Source: Pseudomonas viridiflava (lineage in GTDB: Bacteria > Pseudomonadota > Gammaproteobacteria > Pseudomonadales > Pseudomonadaceae). From it: a stretch of 64,000 nt of DNA. How positions within the stretch are numbered: position 1 is the stretch's first letter; each line of letters starts with the position of its first letter. Both the position numbers and the translations under genes were made by a program. This document shows, in pieces, positions 1 to 7,431 of this stretch. The notes under the pieces are model-generated. The model saw nothing but the letters and a program-made list of their open reading frames with translations. It was not told the DNA's origin and ran no database searches. The stretch covers positions 62,001 through 126,000 of the forward strand of contig NZ_UTHA01000188.1 in NCBI RefSeq assembly GCF_900582195.1, given 5' to 3'.

Positions 1-136
1 CGCTGGAGCTGTCGGCCTTCGGGTTGACGGTGATCGCACCGGCGCGGATGAGGATGTCACCGGCTTCGTGGGCGTGGGCGAGCGGTGCTGCGAGCGCTAG
101 GGCAAACAGCGAGGCGCTGAGCAAGGACTTGTTCAT
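1..136 (-). CDS. ompW: OmpW-family outer membrane protein, 5' end only
   Basis: Only the first 45 codons are inside the window; the gene runs off the left edge. The N-terminus is a typical signal peptide (MNKSLLSASLFALALAAPLA, then HAHEAGD), followed by GDILIRAGAITVNPK, the first beta strand characteristic of OmpW/OprG eight-stranded barrels. A GGAGC ribosome site sits just upstream of the ATG. OmpW proteins form narrow outer-membrane channels for small hydrophobic molecules. The P. aeruginosa homologue OprG is raised by low oxygen and iron. An ANR-like box lies about 67 bp upstream of the start codon. Confidence 0.8.
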   Translation of the reverse strand, partial: MNKSLLSASLFALALAAPLAHAHEAGDILIRAGAITVNPKADSSS

Positions 137-202
137 GGGGGCTCCGAAAGGACGTTAGAAATGTCTGATGTCCTATGGTACGAAGCCAACTGATACGGTC
201 TT

Positions 203-216
203 TTGACTCAGCTCAA
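203..216. promoter_or_regulatory. Candidate ANR/FNR box upstream of ompW
   Basis: TTGACTCAGCTCAA matches the ANR/FNR consensus TTGAT-N4-ATCAA at four of five positions in each half site, with the correct 4-bp spacer. It lies 67 bp upstream of the ompW start. Anaerobic ANR control of oprG is known in P. aeruginosa; applying it here is inference. Confidence 0.5.
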
Positions 217-260
217 TGAAACAGTGAAGGGGCAGATTTCTGTGGAACCTTTGCGGGCCC

Positions 261-351
261 CTTCGCGAGCAAGCTCGCTCCCACACTAATCGAGTCGACC
301 ACAAAATTTATGCTCCCACCGAAACCTGTGGGAGCGAGCTTGCTCGCGAAG
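261..351. repeat. REP doublet (REPIN)
   Basis: A REP element in reverse orientation (261-285, CTTCGCGAGCAAGCTCGCTC) faces one in forward orientation (327-351, TGTGGGAGCGAGCTTGCTCG), making an inverted pair with a 41-bp spacer. The same element recurs near 2.9, 7.4, 17.4, 19.5 and 35.4 kb. Such pairs are REPINs, thought to be mobilised in trans by RAYT transposases; no RAYT gene is in this window. Confidence 0.85.
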
Positions 352-384
352 GGGGCATTGCAAACAGCACAAAATTACCGAGAA

Positions 385-903
385 TTACTCCGGCAGCTCA
401 TACACATAAATCTTGTCGGCCTCCATCTGATACCCGGCATCCGCCAGTTCACTGCTCGATGCCTTGACCTGCAACGGTCCCTCGACCCAGTACGGCTGAT
501 ACAACTCATCGAGCTTCACGCCCAACTCGCTTTTGACATGCACAATCTGGTTCGACGGCGGTGGCGGCACGTGGATGCACGCGCCGAAATACGGCACCAG
601 CAAAAAGTCCGTGGTGCGCCCTTCTTCATTGACTTCCAGCGGCACGATATAACCCGGCAAACGAATGTTCTGGCCGTCGAGTGACTTCACCACCGGCGCG
701 TTCGGCAGGTCCTGTTTCGCTGCTGGCGCCGACTCGGCAGACAACGCATCACCCATCTTCGACAGGTCATGCAGCGGGGTCATGTTCGGCACTTCCGGCG
801 CGGCGTCCGGCGGAATCATTTCCGACCACGTCAGGTCTTTCGGCGCGGCTGCCCACACGGGCAGGGCGACCAGCAACAGCAGCGCGAGTGCGGCGCGGGG
901 CAT
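385..903 (-). CDS. DUF3299 periplasmic protein of the zinc-type ABC cluster
   Basis: A 172-residue protein with a signal peptide (MPRAALALLLLVALPVWAAA) and a DUF3299 body including LPGYIVPLEVN, FLLVPYFGACIHVPPPP and DKIYVYELPE. The CIHVPPPP motif is typical of this family, which often travels with FtsX-like permeases. I chose the ATG at 903 because an AGGA site lies 8 nt upstream. An earlier in-frame ATG at 918 overlaps the permease stop as ATGA and is a real alternative (MRMFTMPRAA), so translation is coupled either way. Last gene of the zrgA-like, ATPase, permease, DUF3299 run. The role is unknown; a periplasmic partner in metal handling is inferred from context. Confidence 0.75.
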   Translation of the reverse strand: MPRAALALLLLVALPVWAAAPKDLTWSEMIPPDAAPEVPNMTPLHDLSKMGDALSAESAPAAKQDLPNAPVVKSLDGQNIRLPGYIVPLEVNEEGRTTDFLLVPYFGACIHVPPPPSNQIVHVKSELGVKLDELYQPYWVEGPLQVKASSSELADAGYQMEADKIYVYELPE

Positions 904-914
904 GGTGAACATCC

Positions 915-2180
915 TCATAAACGGATCGACAGGCCATCGGCCAGGGATTGGCGATAAGCGCGCCAGGCCGGCACGCTGCCCATCAGCAGCGCGGCCGCCA
1001 GAATGCCACCGAGCAGCGTCCATTCATACTCGCTCGGCCACGCCAGCGGCAGATACAGACCGTAATTGGCCTGCACGTAACCCTGCGCGGCGGCGATGCC
1101 GATGTACAGCAACGCCAATCCTGCGATGACGCCGGTCAGCGCCAATGCAAAAGCTTCGAGCACCAACAGGCTCGCGATGTGCCATGGCCGCGCCCCGACC
1201 GAACGCAGAATCGCCATCTCGCGGCGACGTTCGTTGAGGCTGGTGAGGATCGCCGTGAGCATGCCGATCAACCCGGTCAGCACCACGAACAGAGAAACCA
1301 CGAACAAGGCTTTTTCAGCGGTGCTCATCAGGCTCCACAACTCCTGTAACGCCACGCCCGGCAGAATCGCCAGCATCGGCTCGCCACGGAATTCATTGAT
1401 CTCGCGTTGCAAGGCGAACGTGGAAATCTTGCTGTTGAGGCCGAGCATGAACGCGGTGATCGCTTGCGGCGTCAGGTCCATGTTGCGCGCCTGATCCGCC
1501 GTGATCCGGCCGTTACCTCGCGCCGGCACGCCGTTGTGCCAGTCGATGTGAATCGCCTCCATGCCGCCAAGGCTGATGTGCAATGTGCGGTCCACCGGGG
1601 TACCGGTGCGCTTGAGAATGCCGACCACGGTAAACGGTTTGTCGTCGTGCTTGACCAGACTGATCGCGGCCACGCCATGGGCCAGCACCAGCTTGTCACC
1701 GAGCTTGTAATGCAGCGCATCCGCGACCTCGGCACCCAGCACCACTTCAAACGGATCCGTTGCAAACGCACGACCGTCGGCCAATTGCAGGTGTTGCTGG
1801 CGACCGTACTGGTAATGCTCGAAATACGCCTCAGTGGTGCCCATCACCCGGTAGCCGCGATGGGAGTCGCCGAGGGACATCGGGATCGCCCACTTCACTT
1901 TCGGGTTGCTGGCGAAGTGTTCGAAGCTGTCCCAGCGGATGTTGTTGGTGGCATTGCCGATGCGGAACACCGAGTACAGCAGCAGATTCACCGAACCGGA
2001 GCGGGCGCCGACGATCAGGTCGGTGCCGCTGATGGTGCTGGCGAAACTGGCTTTGGCTTCGGTGCGTACCCGCTCGACGGCGAGCAGCAAACAGACCGAC
2101 AGAGCGATCGCAAATGCGGTGAGCAGAGCAGTAAAGCGGCGGTTGGCCAGGCTGGCCATGGCCAGACGAAACAGATACAT
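915..2180 (-). CDS. FtsX/MacB-type ABC transporter permease
   Basis: A 421-residue membrane protein. One transmembrane helix sits near residues 15-35 (ALLTAFAIALSVCLLLAV), followed by a large periplasmic region to about residue 285. Three C-terminal helices follow, with the FtsX-family cytoplasmic signature NERRREMAILRSVGARP between helices two and three. This is the MacB/LolC-like architecture, in which ATP hydrolysis moves the periplasmic domain instead of pumping substrate through the membrane. It starts 1 nt after the ATPase stop. Together with the ZrgA-like protein it resembles the V. cholerae ZrgABCDE zinc system; that substrate assignment is inferred from synteny and the candidate Zur box. 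Confidence 0.8.
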   Translation of the reverse strand: MYLFRLAMASLANRRFTALLTAFAIALSVCLLLAVERVRTEAKASFASTISGTDLIVGARSGSVNLLLYSVFRIGNATNNIRWDSFEHFASNPKVKWAIPMSLGDSHRGYRVMGTTEAYFEHYQYGRQQHLQLADGRAFATDPFEVVLGAEVADALHYKLGDKLVLAHGVAAISLVKHDDKPFTVVGILKRTGTPVDRTLHISLGGMEAIHIDWHNGVPARGNGRITADQARNMDLTPQAITAFMLGLNSKISTFALQREINEFRGEPMLAILPGVALQELWSLMSTAEKALFVVSLFVVLTGLIGMLTAILTSLNERRREMAILRSVGARPWHIASLLVLEAFALALTGVIAGLALLYIGIAAAQGYVQANYGLYLPLAWPSEYEWTLLGGILAAALLMGSVPAWRAYRQSLADGLSIRL

Positions 2181-2181
2181 C

Positions 2182-2892
2182 TCAGACCTCGGCGGACGTG
2201 GCGGCGCGATTGAGTTCGGCCAGGGACAGGTGACGGTCGAACAGCGGCGCCAGGCTCTGGTCGTGGCTGACGAACAGCAGACTCGACCCGGCTTCGCGGC
2301 ATTCGGCGAACAGCAGGCGAATGAAGTTTTCCCGAGCGTCGTAATCCAGTGCCGAGGTCGGTTCGTCGGCGATCACCAACTCAGGCTGACCAATCAATGC
2401 GCGGGCGGCAGCAACGCGCTGCTGTTGGCCGATCGATAGTGAGTCAGCGCGGCGGCTGAGGATGCTTTCGTCTTTCAAACCCAAGTGCGCCAGCAGGGTA
2501 GCGGCGGCCTGATCGACGCTGCCGTGGCGTTGTTTCGCCCGCTGAGCACGCAGTTTCGAGAAGTGGCACGGCAGCTCAACATTCTCGCGTACCGAGAGGA
2601 ATGGCAGCAGGTTGAACTGCTGGAAAATGTAGCCGGTGTGATCGACACGGAAGGTGTCGCGAGCGCCGGCGGAGAGTTCGGTCAGTTCCTGGCCAAGCAG
2701 ACGAATGCTGCCGCGACCGGGTTTCTGCACACCGCCGAGCAGGCCAAGCAGGGTGGTCTTGCCGCTGCCGCTGGGGCCTTTGAGGAACAGGGTTTCGCCG
2801 GCTTCCAGACGGAACGCCGGGATGTCCAGCAACGGCGGGTGACCTGGCCAGTTGAAGCCCAGGTCGGAAAGTTCGATGAGTGCTTGGGTCAT
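2182..2892 (-). CDS. ABC transporter ATP-binding protein (LolD/MacB type)
   Basis: A 236-residue ABC ATPase. Walker A GPSGSGKTT is at about residues 39-47, then a Q-loop FQQFNLLPFLSVRENVELP, the ABC signature LSIGQQQRVAAARAL, Walker B LVIADEPTSALD and the H-loop FVSHD. The ATG at 2892 gives the compact family N-terminus (MTQALIELSDLGF) but has a weak ribosome site. An in-frame GTG at 2916 with AAGGG upstream is possible and would add eight residues. It powers the adjoining FtsX-like permease. A REPIN separates it from zrgA, so it may be cotranscribed from the candidate Zur-controlled promoter or have its own. Confidence 0.85.
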   Translation of the reverse strand: MTQALIELSDLGFNWPGHPPLLDIPAFRLEAGETLFLKGPSGSGKTTLLGLLGGVQKPGRGSIRLLGQELTELSAGARDTFRVDHTGYIFQQFNLLPFLSVRENVELPCHFSKLRAQRAKQRHGSVDQAAATLLAHLGLKDESILSRRADSLSIGQQQRVAAARALIGQPELVIADEPTSALDYDARENFIRLLFAECREAGSSLLFVSHDQSLAPLFDRHLSLAELNRAATSAEV

Positions 2893-2924
2893 GGCACCAG
2901 TTTCATGGTTGGACACTGAACCCT

Positions 2925-3015
2925 TGTGGGAGCGAGCCTGCTCGCGAATGCAATCGGACAGTCGACATCGATGTTGACTGATGCACCGCTTTCGCGAGCA
3001 GGCTCGCTCCCACAG
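2925..3015. repeat. REP doublet (REPIN)
   Basis: Forward REP at about 2925-2948 (TGTGGGAGCGAGCCTGCTCG) and reverse REP at about 2991-3014, in the gap between the ZrgA-like gene and the ATPase. Arms carry CCTG instead of CTTG in the stem, with compensating changes on the other side. Confidence 0.85.
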
Positions 3016-3031
3016 GGGATTTTCGGTGTGA

Positions 3032-3631
3032 TCAGAATTTCAGCGCGGCAGCCTTGGCCGTCACTTCAGTGCCTTGCTGGCCGCTGGCGCTGATCAGTTG
3101 TACCTGAATTTTCTGCGTCGCCGGGAAGGTATTGAAGACGTTGGCCAGATCGAGCGTCTTCAACGCACCCGGTGTGGCGCAGTTGAATTGGTAATGCGCG
3201 TGGATTTCGCTGTGGTCGTGGTGATGCTCGTGACCGTCCTTGTCCGCTTCGTCGTCGTCATGGTCGTCGGCATCCGGTTTGTCGCCGAACAACGGGCTTT
3301 CCAGTTCCTGGCTGACCACTTTGCAACCGGCAGCAGTGGGCAGGCTGAACAGGGTCAGCGGCTTTTCCAGTTGCGCACGGGCGGCAGCGACTTTGGCCTT
3401 GTCGGCGTCCGTGGTTGCAACGTGTTCGAAGCCGACGAGGTTCATCGCCGGGCTTTCCAGCTCAAGCTCCAGGGTCTGGCCATCAAGCGCGGCATTCAGA
3501 CGGCCGACGCCATGTTCATGTGCGCCGAGGCTGCCGTGTTCATGGTCGTGATCGTGGTCATGCTCATCAGCCGCGTGGGCGATGGCCAGCGGCAACAGGG
3601 CAAACGGCAAAGCGAGCAGCAGACGACGCAT
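3032..3631 (-). CDS. zrgA: ZrgA-like DUF2796 periplasmic zinc-binding protein
   Basis: A 199-residue secreted protein with signal peptide MRRLLLALPFALLPLAIAHA. It has two metal-binding low-complexity stretches: DEHDHDHDHEHGSLGAHEHG right after cleavage, and an Asp/His-rich segment near residues 118-145 (DDHDDDEADKDGHEHHHDHS). Between them lies the DUF2796 core (LELELESPAMNLVGFEH). In V. cholerae the DUF2796 protein ZrgA belongs to a zinc-repressed ABC system. The ATG at 3631 has a good CGGAGA site six bases away. A candidate Zur box lies 32 bp upstream of the start codon. Zinc binding is a strong inference from composition; uptake is inferred from the family. Confidence 0.8.
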   Translation of the reverse strand: MRRLLLALPFALLPLAIAHAADEHDHDHDHEHGSLGAHEHGVGRLNAALDGQTLELELESPAMNLVGFEHVATTDADKAKVAAARAQLEKPLTLFSLPTAAGCKVVSQELESPLFGDKPDADDHDDDEADKDGHEHHHDHSEIHAHYQFNCATPGALKTLDLANVFNTFPATQKIQVQLISASGQQGTEVTAKAAALKF

Positions 3632-3662
3632 GGCGGTCTCCGGGACGTAAAGTGAAGAGTTT

Positions 3663-3680
3663 GTTATGTAATCTTATAAC
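3663..3680. promoter_or_regulatory. Candidate Zur operator upstream of zrgA
   Basis: GTAATCTTATAAC (3668-3680) matches the gammaproteobacterial Zur core GTTATANTATAAC at 10 of 12 defined positions, and an overlapping GTTAT at 3663 gives further dyad character. It sits where a repressor would block transcription of the zinc-binding protein. Zinc-dependent repression is inferred. Confidence 0.5.
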
Positions 3681-3731
3681 GAAAGTGCTCAGAGTTTGCC
3701 CGTGCGCTCCGCTTTGCGCAAGACATGACTG

Positions 3732-3764
3732 AGCACCGCCCAAGGTAGATTCCGGGGCGGTGCT
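3732..3764. terminator. Stem-loop terminator after the PAAR/effector/immunity operon
   Basis: AGCACCGCCC (3732-3741) pairs perfectly with GGGCGGTGCT (3755-3764) across a 13-nt loop. It lies 25 bp beyond the stop codon of the putative immunity gene and before the zrgA promoter region. There is no strong T-tract, so it may stop transcription or only protect the 3' end. Confidence 0.45.
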
Positions 3765-3789
3765 TAGATTGGAAGTCACACTTTTAGAG

Positions 3790-4356
3790 TCAGAAGCCTG
3801 CGCCGGGATAGTCGAACCAGTAATGGCCCGATAGCACATAATTGATCAGATTTGCATCAAGTACGCTCGGGGCATCGCGAGTGAAGCGCTGGCGCCATGC
3901 TGGCAGCCACCAGTAATTGATGGCTGTTCCGCGTGGACGTATCACCACTTTCATGACCTCCTGATCTATTTTGCCCTCTGCATAGAGTTGATGGGTACGA
4001 TCCATGAAGGCCATGTATTGGCCTATCGGCAACTGGAACATCAACGCAGTGGTGAAGATTTTTTCACTCTGACTGAACGCCGGGCTTTGTAGTATCTGCA
4101 GTGCTTCGCAGGTGTACGGCTCTGGTTGGCCAGCGATTTTTTGGCCTTCTGGAGTAGAAAGTATGTCGAAACGGTCGTCCATATCCCGCCAGTCGATGCG
4201 GCTATTGCCCTCAAAGTAATTGCTGACCACAGCGGTCAGCGGACCCGGCGCTATGTCGTTGTAGGTACAGGCTGAAAGGTTGGCGGGCGACAAAAATCGC
4301 CATGCCACAATCAGTAAAAGTGAAGCAGTCAGGATTATCCAGAAAAGACGTTTCAT
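3790..4356 (-). CDS. Putative immunity protein of the PAAR-linked amidase, membrane-anchored
   Basis: A 188-residue protein with one N-terminal transmembrane anchor (LFWIILTASLLLIVAWRF) and a soluble region predicted to face the periplasm. It has cysteines at SACTYND and YTCEAL that could form a disulphide. I do not recognise the family. Its ATG overlaps the stop of the amidase-like gene as ATGA, the usual arrangement of a type VI effector and its immunity gene, and a periplasmic location is where protection against a peptidoglycan amidase is needed. It is less GC-rich than its neighbours, consistent with acquired cargo. The immunity role is inference from position and topology. Confidence 0.55.
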   Translation of the reverse strand: MKRLFWIILTASLLLIVAWRFLSPANLSACTYNDIAPGPLTAVVSNYFEGNSRIDWRDMDDRFDILSTPEGQKIAGQPEPYTCEALQILQSPAFSQSEKIFTTALMFQLPIGQYMAFMDRTHQLYAEGKIDQEVMKVVIRPRGTAINYWWLPAWRQRFTRDAPSVLDANLINYVLSGHYWFDYPGAGF

Positions 4357-5303
4357 TGTGGTTTGCTGTATTTGTAGCGTCGGAAGATGGAGAAGTCGTG
4401 GTCATCGCGAGCGGCATTGCCCGATGCGATTCGAAAACCGACATCGTTGACTTCTATTTTGTCCCAGCCTGCAGAAATGCAGACACCTTGGGTCAGAACA
4501 AAACCTACGTGGCCGCTGGCATCAGTGTAATTGACAGCATACGCACCGACGTCTCCGGGAAGCGGTGATTTCTCGGCGTTCCAGCTATTAAGCAAGCGGG
4601 TTTCGTCTGCCCATTCTCCTGCGGTCGGCGGACTCACTTTGGAATAACCCGGAACATACTTTGAAGAGCCATGTTCGATCATCGCCACATTGACACCGAT
4701 TGCGGTCAATACGTCATAGACGAACACATTGCACTTGTTTGATTCCGCCCGGAATTCCACGCTTTTCTTAAGTGTTGGATGCGGTAAAGAGTGTTTAACT
4801 TTGTTACCGGCCCATACGGTCGAACCTCGGTGTGAAAGCGCCTCCATCAATATTCGGCGCTGCATATCCTGGATGACCACTTTCACGGTACGGGTCTCAT
4901 TTTTGCGTTTGACCCCGTACTCCACTTCGTAAAAGGTGTCATTGGAAACAGCACCGCTTGTGGACAATGGCACCTTCACCCACGGTGAGACAGCGACGAT
5001 CGACAGTGATTTGCCTTCGGTCAGCGTTGCTGTGTGCATCGCCTTTGTCGCTCCCGATGAGCCGACGATCTGAACAGTAACTTCGTGGCTATCGCGGGTT
5101 TTTACCGAGGGCAATGTCTTTGAGCCCGAGAGGGTGATGCCGGTTTGCCCCTTGTCAGAGATAAGCGAGTAAATGCGCGGTTTGTCATCGTTCTGAATAA
5201 TGTTGTCGTCGATGACCGATCCATCCACCAGCATCTGAAACTTGATGCCTTTTGGTGGCTGCATCAGAAAGTCTTTAAAGATCAGTTTGATTTCCGATTT
5301 CAT
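4353..5303 (-). CDS. Putative PAAR-linked NlpC/P60-like amidase effector
   Basis: A 316-residue protein. The N-terminal ~165 residues look like a beta-rich accessory region. The C-terminal part carries a papain-like pattern: cysteine in ESNKCNVFVYDVL (about residue 190), then LPGDVGAYAV and a histidine in SGHVGFVLTQGVCISAG (about residue 264). An N-K-C-N-x-F-V cysteine followed by G-H-V-G-F is what NlpC/P60 and Tae-type peptidoglycan amidases show. The ATG at 5303 overlaps the PAAR stop as ATGA. Expected action is cleavage of peptide cross-links in the periplasm of a rival cell after delivery by type VI secretion. Catalysis and delivery are inferred; no T6SS structural genes are in the window. 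Confidence 0.6.
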   Translation of the reverse strand: MKSEIKLIFKDFLMQPPKGIKFQMLVDGSVIDDNIIQNDDKPRIYSLISDKGQTGITLSGSKTLPSVKTRDSHEVTVQIVGSSGATKAMHTATLTEGKSLSIVAVSPWVKVPLSTSGAVSNDTFYEVEYGVKRKNETRTVKVVIQDMQRRILMEALSHRGSTVWAGNKVKHSLPHPTLKKSVEFRAESNKCNVFVYDVLTAIGVNVAMIEHGSSKYVPGYSKVSPPTAGEWADETRLLNSWNAEKSPLPGDVGAYAVNYTDASGHVGFVLTQGVCISAGWDKIEVNDVGFRIASGNAARDDHDFSIFRRYKYSKPQ

Positions 5304-5881
5304 GACAGATCCTGTTGCAACGGTTCTTCGTAGGCATAAAACGTCCACTCGGAATCTTCACCGACCAACAGAGTGTCGTAATCCGCGTGGTTTTCTACTT
5401 TGTGTTCGCAGCCTTCACCCGTGGCGCTGCAAGTGCTGTCTTGCAAGACAGCCACCTTTTTTTTGTCCTTGAGTTTGTAGGACAGTCCAGGCTTTTCGAC
5501 GTCGTCCAAGCGTTCGATGATTACCTGCAGGTAACGATACGAAGTTAGCGCACCAATCGGTGGCCCCATGTCGATAGGGGCGGGGCGGCCTATTCCGGCA
5601 AAACCACTGTGTTGTTGAGGCAGCAGTTTGTTGGACATGGGCGGGCAGCCGCAGGCGACATAATCATCTACTAAAGCAGCGGGGCCAGCAGGCAATATCA
5701 GCGTTCTTTCGCCCACCGCCACGATCGGACCTTTACCGGGACCGCAAACCGGACAACTGGCGAGTTGTCCGATGGAGGCGATTATTTTTCCTTCGATATT
5801 GAGGTTTTCATTTCCCTCAAGTACCACACCACCCGTAGAGGTCGGGCCTCCCTTTGAGGCCAGTTTTCGTCCTGAAGACAT
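5300..5881 (-). CDS. PAAR-domain spike-tip protein
   Basis: A 193-residue protein starting MSSGRKLASKGGPTSTGGVV. Residues 1-100 read as a PAAR cone: repeated short beta strands, LEGNENLNIEGKIIASIGQ, then CPVCGPGKGPIVAVGERTLI and CGCPPMSNKLL, supplying metal-binding cysteines. The last 85 residues (from about RYLQVIIERLDD) are not PAAR and may dock the adjacent effector. The ATG at 5881 has AAGGA five bases upstream; longer in-frame starts reach into proline-rich shadow sequence and are rejected. PAAR proteins cap the VgrG spike of type VI systems and carry cargo. First gene of a three-gene unit with two ATGA overlaps. Confidence 0.8.
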   Translation of the reverse strand: MSSGRKLASKGGPTSTGGVVLEGNENLNIEGKIIASIGQLASCPVCGPGKGPIVAVGERTLILPAGPAALVDDYVACGCPPMSNKLLPQQHSGFAGIGRPAPIDMGPPIGALTSYRYLQVIIERLDDVEKPGLSYKLKDKKKVAVLQDSTCSATGEGCEHKVENHADYDTLLVGEDSEWTFYAYEEPLQQDLS

Positions 5882-6015
5882 TGGGATCCTTCCCGCGAAA
5901 AAGAGAACAATGTAGTCGATTACCCAAGAATTACCAGATACGTTTGGCGCCTTTACTTGGCGTTGCACAAGTCCCGTGGGAGCATGCAGGTCAGAAAAGT
6001 GGGGGAGCGAACTCA

Positions 6016-6375
6016 ATGTTGCGGATACGCGGAACCGTCGGCGACGTGCCGGTGGACTTGACGGTGGAACTGGATGACGGCGATTGGGCGAAGCTCGGTT
6101 CAGCGCTGAATGGGCAGGCGCCGGTCGCTCAATCTGAGGCGGTCGCATCAGCCCCTGCGGCGAAACCGCTGAATCAGGACGATGCCTTGTGGCAGATGGC
6201 CAAAGACCTGTTGCGCAAGGCCGGGCAGCTCACCGGGCCGGATCTGCTTGATCAACTGGAAGGGTTGACCGGCAGTGCGGCGGCGGGCAAGCGCTTGCTG
6301 GTGCGCTTGCGCCATAGCTCGGACGTGAAAGTGGTGAGCGGCGGGGATACGCCGCTCTACAGCTGGATCGAATGA
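6016..6375 (+). CDS. Hypothetical protein, conserved-looking, 119 aa
   Basis: Starts at ATG 6016 behind GGGAG (8-nt spacing). The sequence is MLRIRGTVGDVPVDLTVELD, an alanine-rich linker around residue 40-55, then DDALWQMAKDLLRKAGQLTG and KRLLVRLRHSSDVKVVSG. No signal peptide or membrane segment. I do not recognise the family. It converges on the CnoX gene with only 4 bp between stops. Coding is supported by the start context and an amphipathic, non-repetitive composition. Confidence 0.6.
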   Translation: MLRIRGTVGDVPVDLTVELDDGDWAKLGSALNGQAPVAQSEAVASAPAAKPLNQDDALWQMAKDLLRKAGQLTGPDLLDQLEGLTGSAAAGKRLLVRLRHSSDVKVVSGGDTPLYSWIE

Positions 6376-6379
6376 AGGC

Positions 6380-7252
6380 TTAGTACAGCGCCGCAAACAT
6401 CTTGCGGCGGTACACCGACACCAGCGGATGATCATTGCCCAGCAACTCGAACACCTGCAGCAAGGTTTTGTGCGGCAGCCCTTCGCTGTAGCTGCGGTTG
6501 CGGATGAACAGTTTCAGGAGTGCATCCAGCGCCGCTTCGTACTGCTGACGCGCCAGTTGCTGGATCGCCAGTTGATACACCGCTTCATCGTCCAGCGGAT
6601 CTTTCGCCAAACGCGCTTTCAGGTCAGCAGCATCCGGCAGGTCACGCGCCAGGCCGAGGAACTTGATCTGCGCCTTGGCGCCGGCCAGTGCAGCCTTGTG
6701 CTCATCGCTTTTGACCGCATCGAGTACGGTTTGCGCTTCGTCCAGCTCGCCGCGTTCAGTCAGGCAGCGCGCGTAGAGGATCAGTGCTTTGGCATTGCTA
6801 TTGTCCTCGGTGAGCATCACCACCAGCGCCGCTTCGGCGTCGGCGTAACGGCCGTCATCGAACAATGCCTGAGCCTGTTCGAACGGATCGGCGGCGGCCG
6901 GTGGTGGCATCTGCACGTGCGGTTCAAGCAGGGCGCGCACGGCGGATTCCGGTTGTGCACCGGCGAAGCCGTCGACCGGTTGACCGTCCTTGAACAGCAC
7001 CACGGTGGGCAGGCTGCGAATGCCGAAGCGAGCGACGATGTCCTGCTCGATGTCGCAATTGACCTTGGCCAGCAGCAATTCGCCCTGATAGCTCTCGGCA
7101 ATGCCTTGCAGCATCGGCATCAGCGCCTTGCAAGGCGCACACCATTCTGCCCAGAAATCCACCAGCACCGGTTTGTTGAAAGAGGCCTCGATCACCGACT
7201 GGTCGAAATCGGCCGTCGTGGCGTCGAAGATGTACGGCGTTTGCTCACTCAT
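6380..7252 (-). CDS. cnoX: CnoX (YbbN)-type chaperedoxin: thioredoxin plus TPR domain
   Basis: A 290-residue protein. Residues 1-110 are a thioredoxin fold with active site WAEWCAPCKAL (about residues 34-44). From about residue 118 follow TPR-like helical repeats (QAQALFDDGRYADAEAALVV, ARCLTERGELDEAQTVLDAV) ending in the YbbN C-terminal motif FIRNRSYSEGLPHKTLLQVF. CnoX protects proteins from hypochlorous-acid damage and hands them to GroEL and DnaK. E. coli CnoX lacks a full CXXC pair, whereas this protein keeps CAPC, so redox activity is expected. ATG 7252 is the family start. Confidence 0.88.
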   Translation of the reverse strand: MSEQTPYIFDATTADFDQSVIEASFNKPVLVDFWAEWCAPCKALMPMLQGIAESYQGELLLAKVNCDIEQDIVARFGIRSLPTVVLFKDGQPVDGFAGAQPESAVRALLEPHVQMPPPAAADPFEQAQALFDDGRYADAEAALVVMLTEDNSNAKALILYARCLTERGELDEAQTVLDAVKSDEHKAALAGAKAQIKFLGLARDLPDAADLKARLAKDPLDDEAVYQLAIQQLARQQYEAALDALLKLFIRNRSYSEGLPHKTLLQVFELLGNDHPLVSVYRRKMFAALY

Positions 7253-7351
7253 GGGGGATCTCGTAGAAGCGTGGATGGGGCAACTATACGGCTTGGTGGG
7301 GTGTGGCCGGAAGCGGTCAGCTTTTGAGAGGTGTGTTGCATGTGCGGACGC

Positions 7352-7428
7352 CTTCGCGAGCAAGCTCGCTCCCACATTGGATCTGTGTCGTTCACAAACC
7401 CCCTGTGGGAGCGAGCTTGCTCGCGAAG
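7352..7428. repeat. REP doublet (REPIN)
   Basis: Reverse REP 7352-7375 and forward REP 7404-7428 with a 28-bp spacer, between the start of cnoX and the 3' end of the methyltransferase. The second arm ends 4 bp from the methyltransferase stop codon. Confidence 0.85.
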
Positions 7429-7431
7429 CTT

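Noticed and set aside
5300..6148. Longer PAAR start at 6148
   Set aside because: The extra 89 residues are Arg/Pro-rich and overlap the divergent gene at 6016; ATG 5881 has a proper ribosome site.
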